In this document: positions 1 to 6,515 of the stretch, piece by piece
How the letters are laid out: the number at the start of each line of letters is the position of its first letter
Position numbering within the stretch: the first letter of the stretch is position 1
Assembly (NCBI GenBank): GCA_002424705.1
Contig: DIKW01000081.1
Span: 1 to 8,413 of the forward strand
Reading direction: 5' to 3'
Length of the DNA: 8,413 nucleotides
From: Geobacter sp. UBA5608
GTDB taxonomy: Bacteria; Desulfobacterota; Desulfuromonadia; Geobacterales; Pseudopelobacteraceae
The notes under the pieces: generated by a model
Database searches by the model: none
What the model was told of the DNA's origin: nothing
Seen by the model: only the letters and a program-made list of their open reading frames with translations
Position numbers and translations under genes: made by a program

Positions 1-2
1 TA

Positions 3-1163
3 CTGGTTATGACCGGCCAGGCAACGGTTGACATGGCGGTCAAGGCCATGAAACTGGGTGCCTTTGATTTCATTACCAAGCCGTTTTCCATTGACGTGCT
101 GCTGATGAAACTGGAGCGGGTTCTCGAATACCGCGGCCTGGAGCGCCAGCTGGCAGCTATCAATAACGCCGTACCGGACCAACAGCGCATCGTCATCTCC
201 CGCTCACCGGCGATGCGAAATATTCTCGACACGATTGCCATTGTTGCCGCCAGCGAGGTGCCACTGCTCCTGCAGGGAGAAACCGGTACCGGGAAACAGT
301 TGTTGGCCAGGACCGTTCACGACATTAGTCCCCGCAAGGACAAACCGTTCATTCAGGTAAACTGTGCCGCTATCCCCCCCCAACTGCTTGAGGCCGAACT
401 TTTCGGCGTTGACAAGGGCGGCCTGCCGGGCGTGGAACGCAGCAAGCCCGGCTTGTTGGAGTCAGCCGACGACGGCACCTTGTTTCTGAACGGTTTGCAA
501 GACCTGCCCCTCTCGATACAAGCGATGCTGGCCCGTGCCTTGGAAGAACAGTCGATACTCAGGATCGGCGGCACCACGCCACGCCCGGTACGTTTCCGCC
601 TGATCTGCTCCACCACCGCCGACCTGCGGCAGCTTACCCAGCAGGAACGCTTTCGCAAGGAACTGTTCTATCGTGTCAATGTGGTGATGTTGCAGATACC
701 GCCCCTGCGTGAGCGCCCCGAAGACATCCCGATCTTGGCAACCTACTTCATTGAACAGTTCGCTGCTGCACCGGCTCAACGGATCAGACTTTCACCCAAT
801 CTGCTGGACAGCCTCCTGCTCCGCTCCTGGCACGGCAATGTTACAGAATTGGCAAATCTGATTGAGCAGTTGACGCTACTCTACCCCGGGCAGCGGATAC
901 GTGAGCAGCAACTTGTCTCCCTGGCTACGGTCACGCCACACTTCGGGACGCAGTTTGAAAAAATCCAGGTTGGATTGCCGCTACGGGAGGCAGTGGCCGA
1001 GTTCGAACGGCGCTATATCCTCAGGGTGCTGGACAGCCTGGGTGGACAAAAAATCAAGGCAGCCGAGATATTGGGGATATCCCGCAAAGTACTCTGGGAA
1101 AAGCTGAAAAAGGGCGAATCGGAACGCCCTCAGCACGAACAGAGCAACGTTACGACTTCGTAA
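3..1163 (+). CDS. NtrC-family response regulator with degenerate AAA+ domain (5'-truncated by window edge)
   Basis: The reading frame is open to the left edge, so the true start lies outside the window; numbering here counts from the ATG at 9. Residues 1-45 are the end of a receiver domain, with the conserved lysine K24 in TKPF. The phosphorylated aspartate would be upstream. Residues about 62-295 are a sigma-54-activator AAA+ domain with Walker A GETGTGKQ (90-97) and an arginine-finger segment FRKELFYR (215-222). Key positions are altered: GGLPGV (137-142) replaces GAFTGA, NG (161-162) replaces the Walker B DE, sensor I reads STTAD (201-205), and T279 in GNVTEL replaces the sensor II arginine. 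Residues about 327-368 are an intact Fis-type helix-turn-helix. The protein probably binds DNA but probably does not drive sigma-54 open-complex formation. Its place just upstream of arrA suggests it controls the arsenate operon; that is inference. Confidence 0.88.
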   Translation: MVMTGQATVDMAVKAMKLGAFDFITKPFSIDVLLMKLERVLEYRGLERQLAAINNAVPDQQRIVISRSPAMRNILDTIAIVAASEVPLLLQGETGTGKQLLARTVHDISPRKDKPFIQVNCAAIPPQLLEAELFGVDKGGLPGVERSKPGLLESADDGTLFLNGLQDLPLSIQAMLARALEEQSILRIGGTTPRPVRFRLICSTTADLRQLTQQERFRKELFYRVNVVMLQIPPLRERPEDIPILATYFIEQFAAAPAQRIRLSPNLLDSLLLRSWHGNVTELANLIEQLTLLYPGQRIREQQLVSLATVTPHFGTQFEKIQVGLPLREAVAEFERRYILRVLDSLGGQKIKAAEILGISRKVLWEKLKKGESERPQHEQSNVTTS

Positions 1164-1170
1164 CGATTTT
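1148..1170 (+). terminator. Weak terminator-like hairpin at the regulator stop codon
   Basis: CGTTACG (1148-1154) and CGTAACG (1159-1165) form a perfect 7-bp stem around the loop ACTT, followed by ATTTT (1166-1170). The TAA stop of the regulator (1161-1163) lies in the right arm. The stem is short and AT-rich and the U tract is only four long, so termination is probably partial at best. Confidence 0.4.
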
Positions 1171-1321
1171 CGCGAGACCCACGAGCTGCCTCAATGTTTT
1201 TTATCGTATAATTTCGACATGATACCAATTTTCCAGAAGCGCCTCTTATGAGTCGTCATCACTGGATCTACCCTGACTGTTCACATCCCGTAACACTTAA
1301 AATGCGAATAATTACATGTAG

Positions 1322-1349
1322 TTGACTTTTAAAAATACTGCGCTACACT
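1322..1349 (+). promoter_or_regulatory. Sigma-70-like promoter of the arr operon
   Basis: TTGACT (1322-1327) matches five of six -35 consensus bases. After a 16-base spacer, TACACT (1344-1349) matches four of six -10 bases. The predicted transcription start is near 1356, giving a leader of about 125 bases before arrA. The weak -10 would suit an activator-dependent promoter. This is a pattern match only. Confidence 0.45.
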
Positions 1350-1371
1350 CTATCAAAATCGATTAGTGCTT

Positions 1372-1418
1372 ATGGGGTGGCGTGCAAAAAAAACGCAAAC
1401 GAGAAGCTCGCCCCCCAT
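1372..1418 (+). promoter_or_regulatory. Leader hairpin in the predicted arr 5' untranslated region
   Basis: ATGGGG-T-GGCG (1372-1382) pairs with CGCCCCCCAT (1409-1418), giving ten base pairs with U1378 bulged. The 26-base loop (1383-1408) contains an A8 run (1386-1393). It lies about 65 bases before the arrA start codon and does not cover the ribosome binding site. Possible roles are mRNA stabilisation or attenuation. It matches no riboswitch class I recognise. Confidence 0.4.
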
Positions 1419-1467
1419 CGATGCATCACAGACGAGCAACAGGTCACATGCAGTCGGTACCACACCG

Positions 1468-1475
1468 AAAGGAGG
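1468..1475 (+). promoter_or_regulatory. Ribosome binding site fixing the arrA start
   Basis: AAAGGAGG is a near-perfect Shine-Dalgarno sequence, 7 bases before the ATG at 1483. The ATG at 1478 is too close and out of frame. The start at 1483 places a Tat motif at residues 5-10, which settles the choice. Confidence 0.85.
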
Positions 1476-1482
1476 AAATGGT

Positions 1483-4050
1483 ATGGAGATTAATCGCAGG
1501 GATTTTCTGAAGGTAACGGCCGCAGCCGGTGCCGTGGCAACCGTCGGACTACCCAAACTGAACGCCTTTGCCGCCAGCAATGGCAAGACGAACGGAACAG
1601 CCGCGGGGGAGTGGATTCCCTCCACCTGTATGGGCTGTACCGCCTGGTGTCCGGTAGAGTTCTTTGTGCAGGACAACCGGATCACCAAGGTGCGCGGCAA
1701 CCAGCTCAGTAAGGCCAACAACGGCTACTGCTGCCCCCGTGGCCATCTGATGATCCAGCAGACCTACGACCCGGACCGGATCAAGGTGCCGATGAAGCGC
1801 ACCAATCCGCAAAAGGGACGCGGCATCGATCCCAAATTTGTGCCGATCTCGTGGGATGAGGCCCTGGACCTGGTGGCGGACAAGATGATTGAGTTGCGTA
1901 CTGCCGGCACCCCGGAAAAACTGGTCTATATGCGGGGCCGCTATTCATCCACCGCCACCGACCTGCTGTACGGCGCCCTACCCAAGATATACGGCACCGC
2001 CAACTACTTCTCCCACAGCGCCATCTGCGCCGAGGCCGAGAAGATGGGCTCCGGCTACACCCAGGGCTTCTTCGGCTACCGCGACTACGACCTGGCCAAG
2101 ACCAAGTGCCTGGTGGTCTGGGGCTGCGACCCGCTTTCCTCCAACCGTCAGGTGCCCAACGCCATCAACAAGTTCGGTGACATCTTCGATCGCGGTGCCG
2201 TGATTGCTGTTGATCCGCGTCTCTCCGCCTCGGCAGCCAAGGCTAACGAGTGGCTGCCGATCAAGCCGGGCGAGGACGGCGCCCTGGCCTCGGCCATTGC
2301 CCATGTGCTCTTGACCGAGGGGCTCTGGAGCAAGGAGTTTGTGGGTGATTTCAAGGAGGGCAAAAACCTGTTCAAGGCCGGCCAGACGATTGACGAAGCC
2401 GCCTTTGAAGAGAAGCAGACCCACGGCATCGTCAAGTACTGGAACCTGGAGCTGAAGGATAAGACCCCGGCCTGGGCCGCCAAGAAGACCCTGATCCCGG
2501 CTCAACAGATCATCACGGTGGCACGCACCATGGGCAAGGCCGGTTCGAGCTGTGCCGTCTGGATGGGGCCCGGCGTGGCCATGACCCCCCGTGGCACCTA
2601 CGCCTCCATGGCGGTCTACGCTCTGAACGGCATCCTCGGCTCCATCGAGACCGAAGGCGGCGTGTTCCAGTCCTCCAGTGCACCGACCACCAAGTTCCCC
2701 GAGATTACGGACGCCTTTGTTGACGAGCTTGCCAAGAAAGGCAGCAAGGCAAAGAAACTGGACGGCCGTGGCGCCAAGGACATGCCGGCCATCATGGGCG
2801 GCTATGACTCCAAAAAGGACAAGGATGGTAAGGTAACTGAAAGCGCCAAGGCCGGCGTGGTCACCAACGCCGTGGCCGACGGCATCCTGAAAGATCCGGC
2901 CGCCTGCCGGGTGTTCATCAGCTCCTGGTCCAACTTCAACTTCTCGGCCACCGGCGCCCAGCGCTGGGATAAGGCCATGGCCCAGGTGCCGTTCTTCGTG
3001 CATATGGTCACCAACGCCTCGGAGATGACCCAGTTTGCCGACGTGGTGCTGCCGGCCACCTTTGCCCCCACCGAAAAACTGTCGATCATCACCAACATGG
3101 CCAACCTGCACGGCCATATGTCGATTCAGCAGGCGGTGGCCAAGCCGCTCTGGAACGTCAAATCCGAAGAGACCGAAGTTGTGTGGCTGCTGGCCGAGCG
3201 GCTGAAGGCCAAAGGCTTCCCCAACCTGTACAACTACTACGCCTCCTTCGAGGACCCCGAAACCAAGCAGAAGCCAACCAACGCCGACCAGTTCTGCGAA
3301 ATTGCCGCCAAGATCTCCAGTCAGAAGGTCTGGAACGGCAAGGAGAAGATGAAGGGCGACCAGGTCGCCAGCTGGGCGGAGTTCAAGAAGAAGGGTATCT
3401 ACAACAGCGAGACCTATGCTTACAAGAAGAACTGGGGCAAATTCAAGACCGAGACCAAGAAGTTCGAGTTCTACAGCGAGACCCTGAAGAAGACCCTGAC
3501 CCTGTTTGCCGCCAAGCACAAGACCAGCATCGACGACGTGCTGAAGAGCAGCGGCTACGAGGCCCAGGGCGAACTGGTCTTCGTGCCCCACTACGAGTCA
3601 CCCAAGCGTCACGGCAGTGATAAAGAATATCCCTTCACCTTTATTGACCACAAATCGCGTCTTAACCGTGAAGGCCGTTCGGCAAACACCACCTGGTACC
3701 AGGAGTTCAAGAAGGTGGATATCGGTGACAAGAGCTGGGACGATGTGGCCAAGATCAACCCGGTCGATGCCAAGAAGCTGGGTATCAAGGACGGCGACAC
3801 CATCAAGCTGACCTCGGTCAATGGGACCATCACCTGCAAGGCCCGCCTCTGGGAGGGGGTCCGTCCCGGCACGGTGGCAAAGTGCTACGGCCAGGGACAC
3901 TGGGCCTACGGCCGGGTGGCTGCCAAGGAGTACGGCAAGGCACCGCGTGGCGGCAACAACAACGAGCTGATGCCGTCCGATTTCGACCGGCTCAGCGGCT
4001 CAACGGCACGCAACGGCGGCTTTACCGGCGTCAAGATCGAGAAGGCCTAG
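1483..4050 (+). CDS. arrA: Respiratory arsenate reductase catalytic subunit ArrA (molybdopterin, Tat-exported)
   Basis: This 855-residue protein of the DMSO reductase superfamily should reduce arsenate to arsenite in the periplasm as a terminal electron acceptor. An N-terminal Tat signal (RRDFLK at 5-10, hydrophobic stretch 11-23, AFA near 28-30) is followed by C49-x2-C52-x3-C56-x27-C84 for one [4Fe-4S] cluster. C182 in HSAICAEAEK is the likely Mo ligand; R153, H178, K187 and Y199 are candidate substrate-pocket residues. Blocks KFVPISW (118-124), VGDF (287-290) and ELKDKTPAW (from 323) resemble regions conserved among ArrA proteins, and the length matches ArrA (about 850). The C-terminal molybdopterin-binding domain spans about 705-845. 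A lysine-rich segment lies around 418-465. The call rests on recalled family motifs plus the arrB neighbour; the related arsenite oxidase ArxA or another oxyanion or sulfur-compound reductase remain alternatives. Confidence 0.86.
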   Translation: MEINRRDFLKVTAAAGAVATVGLPKLNAFAASNGKTNGTAAGEWIPSTCMGCTAWCPVEFFVQDNRITKVRGNQLSKANNGYCCPRGHLMIQQTYDPDRIKVPMKRTNPQKGRGIDPKFVPISWDEALDLVADKMIELRTAGTPEKLVYMRGRYSSTATDLLYGALPKIYGTANYFSHSAICAEAEKMGSGYTQGFFGYRDYDLAKTKCLVVWGCDPLSSNRQVPNAINKFGDIFDRGAVIAVDPRLSASAAKANEWLPIKPGEDGALASAIAHVLLTEGLWSKEFVGDFKEGKNLFKAGQTIDEAAFEEKQTHGIVKYWNLELKDKTPAWAAKKTLIPAQQIITVARTMGKAGSSCAVWMGPGVAMTPRGTYASMAVYALNGILGSIETEGGVFQSSSAPTTKFPEITDAFVDELAKKGSKAKKLDGRGAKDMPAIMGGYDSKKDKDGKVTESAKAGVVTNAVADGILKDPAACRVFISSWSNFNFSATGAQRWDKAMAQVPFFVHMVTNASEMTQFADVVLPATFAPTEKLSIITNMANLHGHMSIQQAVAKPLWNVKSEETEVVWLLAERLKAKGFPNLYNYYASFEDPETKQKPTNADQFCEIAAKISSQKVWNGKEKMKGDQVASWAEFKKKGIYNSETYAYKKNWGKFKTETKKFEFYSETLKKTLTLFAAKHKTSIDDVLKSSGYEAQGELVFVPHYESPKRHGSDKEYPFTFIDHKSRLNREGRSANTTWYQEFKKVDIGDKSWDDVAKINPVDAKKLGIKDGDTIKLTSVNGTITCKARLWEGVRPGTVAKCYGQGHWAYGRVAAKEYGKAPRGGNNNELMPSDFDRLSGSTARNGGFTGVKIEKA

Positions 4051-4069
4051 GAAAGGGGGGGATTAGACT

Positions 4070-4834
4070 ATGCCAAAACAATACGGAATGGTGATTGATC
4101 TGCAAAAATGTGTCGGCTGCGGCGCCTGTGCCCTGGCCTGCAAGACCGAGAACAATACCCAGGGTCGGGCCGACGGTCAGACCTTCAACTGGGCCGACTT
4201 CATCTACAAAGAAGAGGGTAAATTCCCCAAGGTGAGCTTTGCCGCCCTGCCGGTGCTCTGCAACCACTGCTCGGACGCACCCTGCGTCAAGGCCTGCCCG
4301 GTGAAGCCCAAGGCGATGTTCAAGACACCGGACGGCATCACCATGCATAATGACGAACGCTGTATCGGCTGCCTGCGCTGCCAGAAGGCCTGCCCCTACA
4401 GCGTCATGGATGTGGAGAAACAAAAGGCTGAATACAGCGTGATCAGCGCCAACATGGGTGAGATCCACCCCATCTATCAGGACAAGAGCGAGCTGATCAA
4501 AGGCTGCACCGCCTCCGGCGCCGAGACCGCCAAGGCGGCCGGGGCGCTGCCACCCCACAAGCACGACTACCAGCACCCCGACTACGCCAGCGTCCGCAAG
4601 GTAGGGGTGACGGAGAAGTGTATCTTCTGCGAACACCGCGTGAAGAAGGGCGAACTGCCCTCCTGCGTCAGCGCCTGCCCTTCAAAGGCACGCATCTTCG
4701 GCGACCTGAACGATGCCGCCAGCGCGCCGGCCCAAGCCCTGAAGAAATATAAGGCCTTCAGACTGAAAGAGGAGAAGAAGACCAAGCCCAACGTGGCGTA
4801 CATCCGCTCCTTCAAGGCGGCTGCCAAGCTCTGA
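4070..4834 (+). CDS. arrB: Arsenate reductase Fe-S subunit ArrB (four [4Fe-4S] clusters)
   Basis: This 254-residue ferredoxin-like subunit should pass electrons to ArrA. Sixteen cysteines form four groups: C14/C17/C20/C24, C64/C67/C72/C76, C98/C101/C104/C108 and C184/C187/C199/C203, the usual arrangement of DmsB/PsrB/ArrB subunits. The opening GMVIDLQKCVGCGACALACK is typical of this family. There is no signal peptide, so it probably crosses the membrane bound to ArrA. The start follows an AAAGGGGGG stretch (4052-4061) by 8 bases, and the gene begins 19 bases after the arrA stop, so translation is closely linked. A linker at about 144-172, with an extra cysteine C146, separates clusters III and IV; the protein is somewhat longer than the roughly 234 residues I recall for Shewanella ArrB. 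Related PsrB or NrfC subunits look similar, so the arr assignment depends on arrA. Confidence 0.86.
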   Translation: MPKQYGMVIDLQKCVGCGACALACKTENNTQGRADGQTFNWADFIYKEEGKFPKVSFAALPVLCNHCSDAPCVKACPVKPKAMFKTPDGITMHNDERCIGCLRCQKACPYSVMDVEKQKAEYSVISANMGEIHPIYQDKSELIKGCTASGAETAKAAGALPPHKHDYQHPDYASVRKVGVTEKCIFCEHRVKKGELPSCVSACPSKARIFGDLNDAASAPAQALKKYKAFRLKEEKKTKPNVAYIRSFKAAAKL

Positions 4835-4865
4835 GGGTTGATGACACAGCTGTAACACAACGAGA

Positions 4866-4892
4866 CGGGATGGGGACATGTGCCCCATCCCG
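4866..4892 (+). terminator. Intra-operon hairpin between arrB and arrD
   Basis: CGGGATGGGG (4866-4875) and CCCCATCCCG (4883-4892) form a perfect 10-bp GC-rich stem with loop ACATGTG, followed by CTTTCC. Without a true U tract it may be a leaky terminator, or a barrier protecting upstream arrAB mRNA from 3' exonucleases. Either would lower chaperone expression relative to the structural subunits. It lies 32 bases after the arrB stop. Confidence 0.55.
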
Positions 4893-4914
4893 CTTTCCAT
4901 CCAAGGATGTCACT

Positions 4915-5556
4915 GTGACCACATTCGTCCCTGCTTCGAATAACCGCGAAGATGCCTACCGGCTGCTGTCTGCCTGTTACTACTCCCCGACCAGCGCCCT
5001 TAGCGAGGAAGGCTGTTGCGCTGCACTGGCCACCCTGCTGGCCGAGTTGGCGCCACAGGCAGCTCAGCAGGCCGGCAAAGCAGCACAATTGCTCGATCAG
5101 ACACCCCTTGAGGAGCTCCTGGTCGAATACAGCCGACTGTTCCTCGGCCCCTTCAAGCTGGTGGCACCACCCTATGGTTCGGTCTGGCTGGATAGGACCA
5201 AGACCGTGATGGGTACGACAACCGCGCAGGTGGCTGCCGTGTATCAGACCCACGGCCTGCACCTGGCCGACGATTTTCCGGAATTGCCGGACCATATTGC
5301 GGTGGAGCTGGAATTTCTTTCCTTTCTGGCCTTTCAGCAGCGGCAGGCGCACGCCACTGGCAACCGTGAGGAGGCTGCGCGGTTCGCAACGGCCCAACTG
5401 GCGTTTATCAACGAGTTCCTTGCGCCCTGGCTGACACCGTTTTGCCAGGCGATCATTGAGGATGGCGAGGCGCCGTTCTACATGGCGCTGGCCGGCTGCA
5501 CCGCAGCGTTTGTAGCAGCGGATTGCAAAGCACTGCAGGCGAGTGCCGATGCCTGA
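4915..5556 (+). CDS. arrD: TorD-family molybdoenzyme chaperone (ArrD)
   Basis: This 213-residue cytoplasmic protein belongs to the TorD/DmsD family, which binds the Tat signal and apo-form of a specific molybdoenzyme, assists cofactor insertion and delays export. Family hallmarks are EYSRLFLGPFKLVAPPYGSV (71-90), matching the LF-GP-...-PPY-S pattern, and PDHIAVELEFLSFL (125-138), matching the P-DH-ELEF signature helix. The predicted fold is all-helical with no metal-binding motif. The start is a GTG at 4915, 7 bases after AAGGA (4903-4907). An in-frame ATG at 4870 would begin inside the 4866-4892 hairpin without a ribosome binding site, so it is less likely. The partner is presumably ArrA, 3 kb upstream in the same operon. 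It overlaps the next gene by 8 bases. Family membership is firm; partner specificity is inferred from context. Confidence 0.85.
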   Translation: MTTFVPASNNREDAYRLLSACYYSPTSALSEEGCCAALATLLAELAPQAAQQAGKAAQLLDQTPLEELLVEYSRLFLGPFKLVAPPYGSVWLDRTKTVMGTTTAQVAAVYQTHGLHLADDFPELPDHIAVELEFLSFLAFQQRQAHATGNREEAARFATAQLAFINEFLAPWLTPFCQAIIEDGEAPFYMALAGCTAAFVAADCKALQASADA

Positions 5557-6496
5557 CCAGCCGTCGCAGCCATCTGGCAGCCGTGATGATCTGCGGATCG
5601 AGCAGTCACGCTGTCTGCCGAATCGTTACAGCGAAAGCGAATGCCGACGCTGCGTCACGATCTGCCCCCGGCAGGCCATCAGCGTTGATGACGGTCTACG
5701 GGTGAACCCGGAGCGCTGCACCGGTTGCCTGCTCTGCACCACGGTCTGCCCCTCGGGGGCGCTGGAGATCAACCATCAATTCGACGCCTGCCTGGCCGCG
5801 CTGCGCAAAGTGGAAAACCCTGTGCTCGGCTGTTGCCGCACCAGCGCATCAGCCAATGCCAGCCTGGTCTGTCTGGGGGGACTATCCGACGAACACCTGC
5901 TGAGTCTGATCCACAGCCTGACCGGCAGCCTGCAGCTGAACCTGAGCAGCTGCCAGGGGTGTCGCAACAGCCCCATGCTGGATCGGTTACTTGAGCGGCT
6001 GCGTCGGCTTAGCGACCTGAACGGTGACCAGAACGGATGCCGGATCATCATTGCAGAAGACGGAGCAGCGGTGCAGGTGCAGCAGGAACGGCTGAATCGC
6101 CGCAGCTTTTTCGGCTCGTTCCGCGCTGCCCTGTTTCAGAGCGCCGCTGCCGTGATGGACGCCGCACACCAAACAGTGGAGCGCCGCAGCGAGTACGCCG
6201 AAAAACGGGTGCCCGAACGTCGCCAGCTATTAAACCGCACGCTGCGTAACCTGCCCGCTGAACGTGGACAACGGATCGCCCACCAGTACAGCCACCACCT
6301 CGCCTTCAACGAAAACTGCAGCGCCTGCCAAGGGTGCGTCGCAATCTGTCCGAGCGGCGCGTTAACGACCGTCACCCGTGACCAGCAGCCCGCGTTTATC
6401 CAGGAAAATTGCACCGGCTGCGGTCTGTGTGTTGAATTCTGCCTGGACCAGGCGATCCAGCTCTCATCTCCGCACAACGAGAGAAGGCCGGGATAA
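5549..6496 (+). CDS. Polyferredoxin with two 2x[4Fe-4S] modules and a cysteine-rich centre
   Basis: I cannot name this 315-residue protein. The N-terminal module has C22-x9-C32-x2-C35-x3-C39 and C57/C60/C63/C67. The C-terminal module has C257/C260/C263/C267 and C288/C291/C294/C298. Together they should bind four [4Fe-4S] clusters. The middle carries C81, C95-C96, C108, C135-x2-C138 and C164 in an alternating strand/helix-like pattern (VLGCC, LVCLGGLS, LNLSSCQGC) that vaguely recalls the MvhD hydrogenase delta domain. Residues about 175-250 are arginine-rich and probably helical. No signal peptide or membrane span is visible, so it should be cytoplasmic. Start: ATG 5549, preceded by AGGCGAG (5537-5543), overlapping the arrD stop by 8 bases, so the two are probably translationally coupled. 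I recall TorD/polyferredoxin pairs near other molybdoenzymes, for example formate dehydrogenases. A role in electron supply or ArrA maturation is inference. Confidence 0.8.
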   Translation: MPDQPSQPSGSRDDLRIEQSRCLPNRYSESECRRCVTICPRQAISVDDGLRVNPERCTGCLLCTTVCPSGALEINHQFDACLAALRKVENPVLGCCRTSASANASLVCLGGLSDEHLLSLIHSLTGSLQLNLSSCQGCRNSPMLDRLLERLRRLSDLNGDQNGCRIIIAEDGAAVQVQQERLNRRSFFGSFRAALFQSAAAVMDAAHQTVERRSEYAEKRVPERRQLLNRTLRNLPAERGQRIAHQYSHHLAFNENCSACQGCVAICPSGALTTVTRDQQPAFIQENCTGCGLCVEFCLDQAIQLSSPHNERRPG

Positions 6497-6514
6497 CTCC
6501 CGGCCTTCTCTCGT
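6477..6514. terminator. 17-bp hairpin between convergent genes
   Basis: Bases 6477-6493 and 6498-6514 are perfect inverted repeats (core GAGAGAAGGCCGGGA) separated by a 4-base loop. The polyferredoxin stop codon TAA (6494-6496) lies in the loop, so the last codons of that gene form the left arm. The selenoprotein gene on the other strand stops at 6516. The hairpin can form on both transcripts and probably serves both, though neither strand has a U tract after it. Confidence 0.65.
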
Positions 6515-6515
6515 G

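Larger units (their letters stand above)
1164..1482 (+). other. Non-coding regulatory gap upstream of arrA
   Basis: This 319-base AT-rich stretch separates the regulator from arrA and holds no convincing gene. It contains the sigma-70-like promoter at 1322-1349, a leader hairpin at 1372-1418 and the arrA ribosome binding site at 1468-1475. Possible protein-binding dyads are TATCGT-N11-ATGATA (about 1203-1225), ATGA-N4-TCAT (1248-1259) and TGTT-N10-AACA (1278-1295). A second -10-like TATAAT sits at 1207-1212 but lacks a recognisable -35. I see no GG-N10-GC sigma-54 promoter. The dyads are weak and unproven. Confidence 0.6.

Noticed and set aside
1248..1325. Possible 25-codon peptide upstream of arrA
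   Set aside because: No ribosome binding site, and it would end inside the predicted -35 box; no support for translation.
1366..1482. N-terminal extension of ArrA from an upstream GTG
   Set aside because: The 39 added residues are low-complexity polar sequence, lack a ribosome binding site, overlap the leader hairpin and would bury the Tat signal. The ATG at 1483 has AAAGGAGG and RRDFLK.
1164..1482. Sigma-54 promoter for arrA, suggested by the neighbouring NtrC-type gene
   Set aside because: I found no TGGCAC-N5-TTGC-like element; the only good match is a sigma-70-type promoter.
1978..3591. Long open frame on the minus strand opposite arrA
   Set aside because: It is a shadow of the GC-rich codon pattern of arrA; the translation is Gly/Leu/Val/His-biased with no recognisable domain.
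4870..4914. Earlier ATG start for arrD
   Set aside because: It lies inside the hairpin stem and lacks a Shine-Dalgarno; the extra residues do not look like a TorD N-terminus.
5789..6040. HdrB-type CCG heterodisulfide-reductase domain in the polyferredoxin
   Set aside because: There is a CC pair and a CxxC about 38 residues later, but the glycine after CC and the correctly spaced upstream cysteine are missing; at most a distant resemblance.
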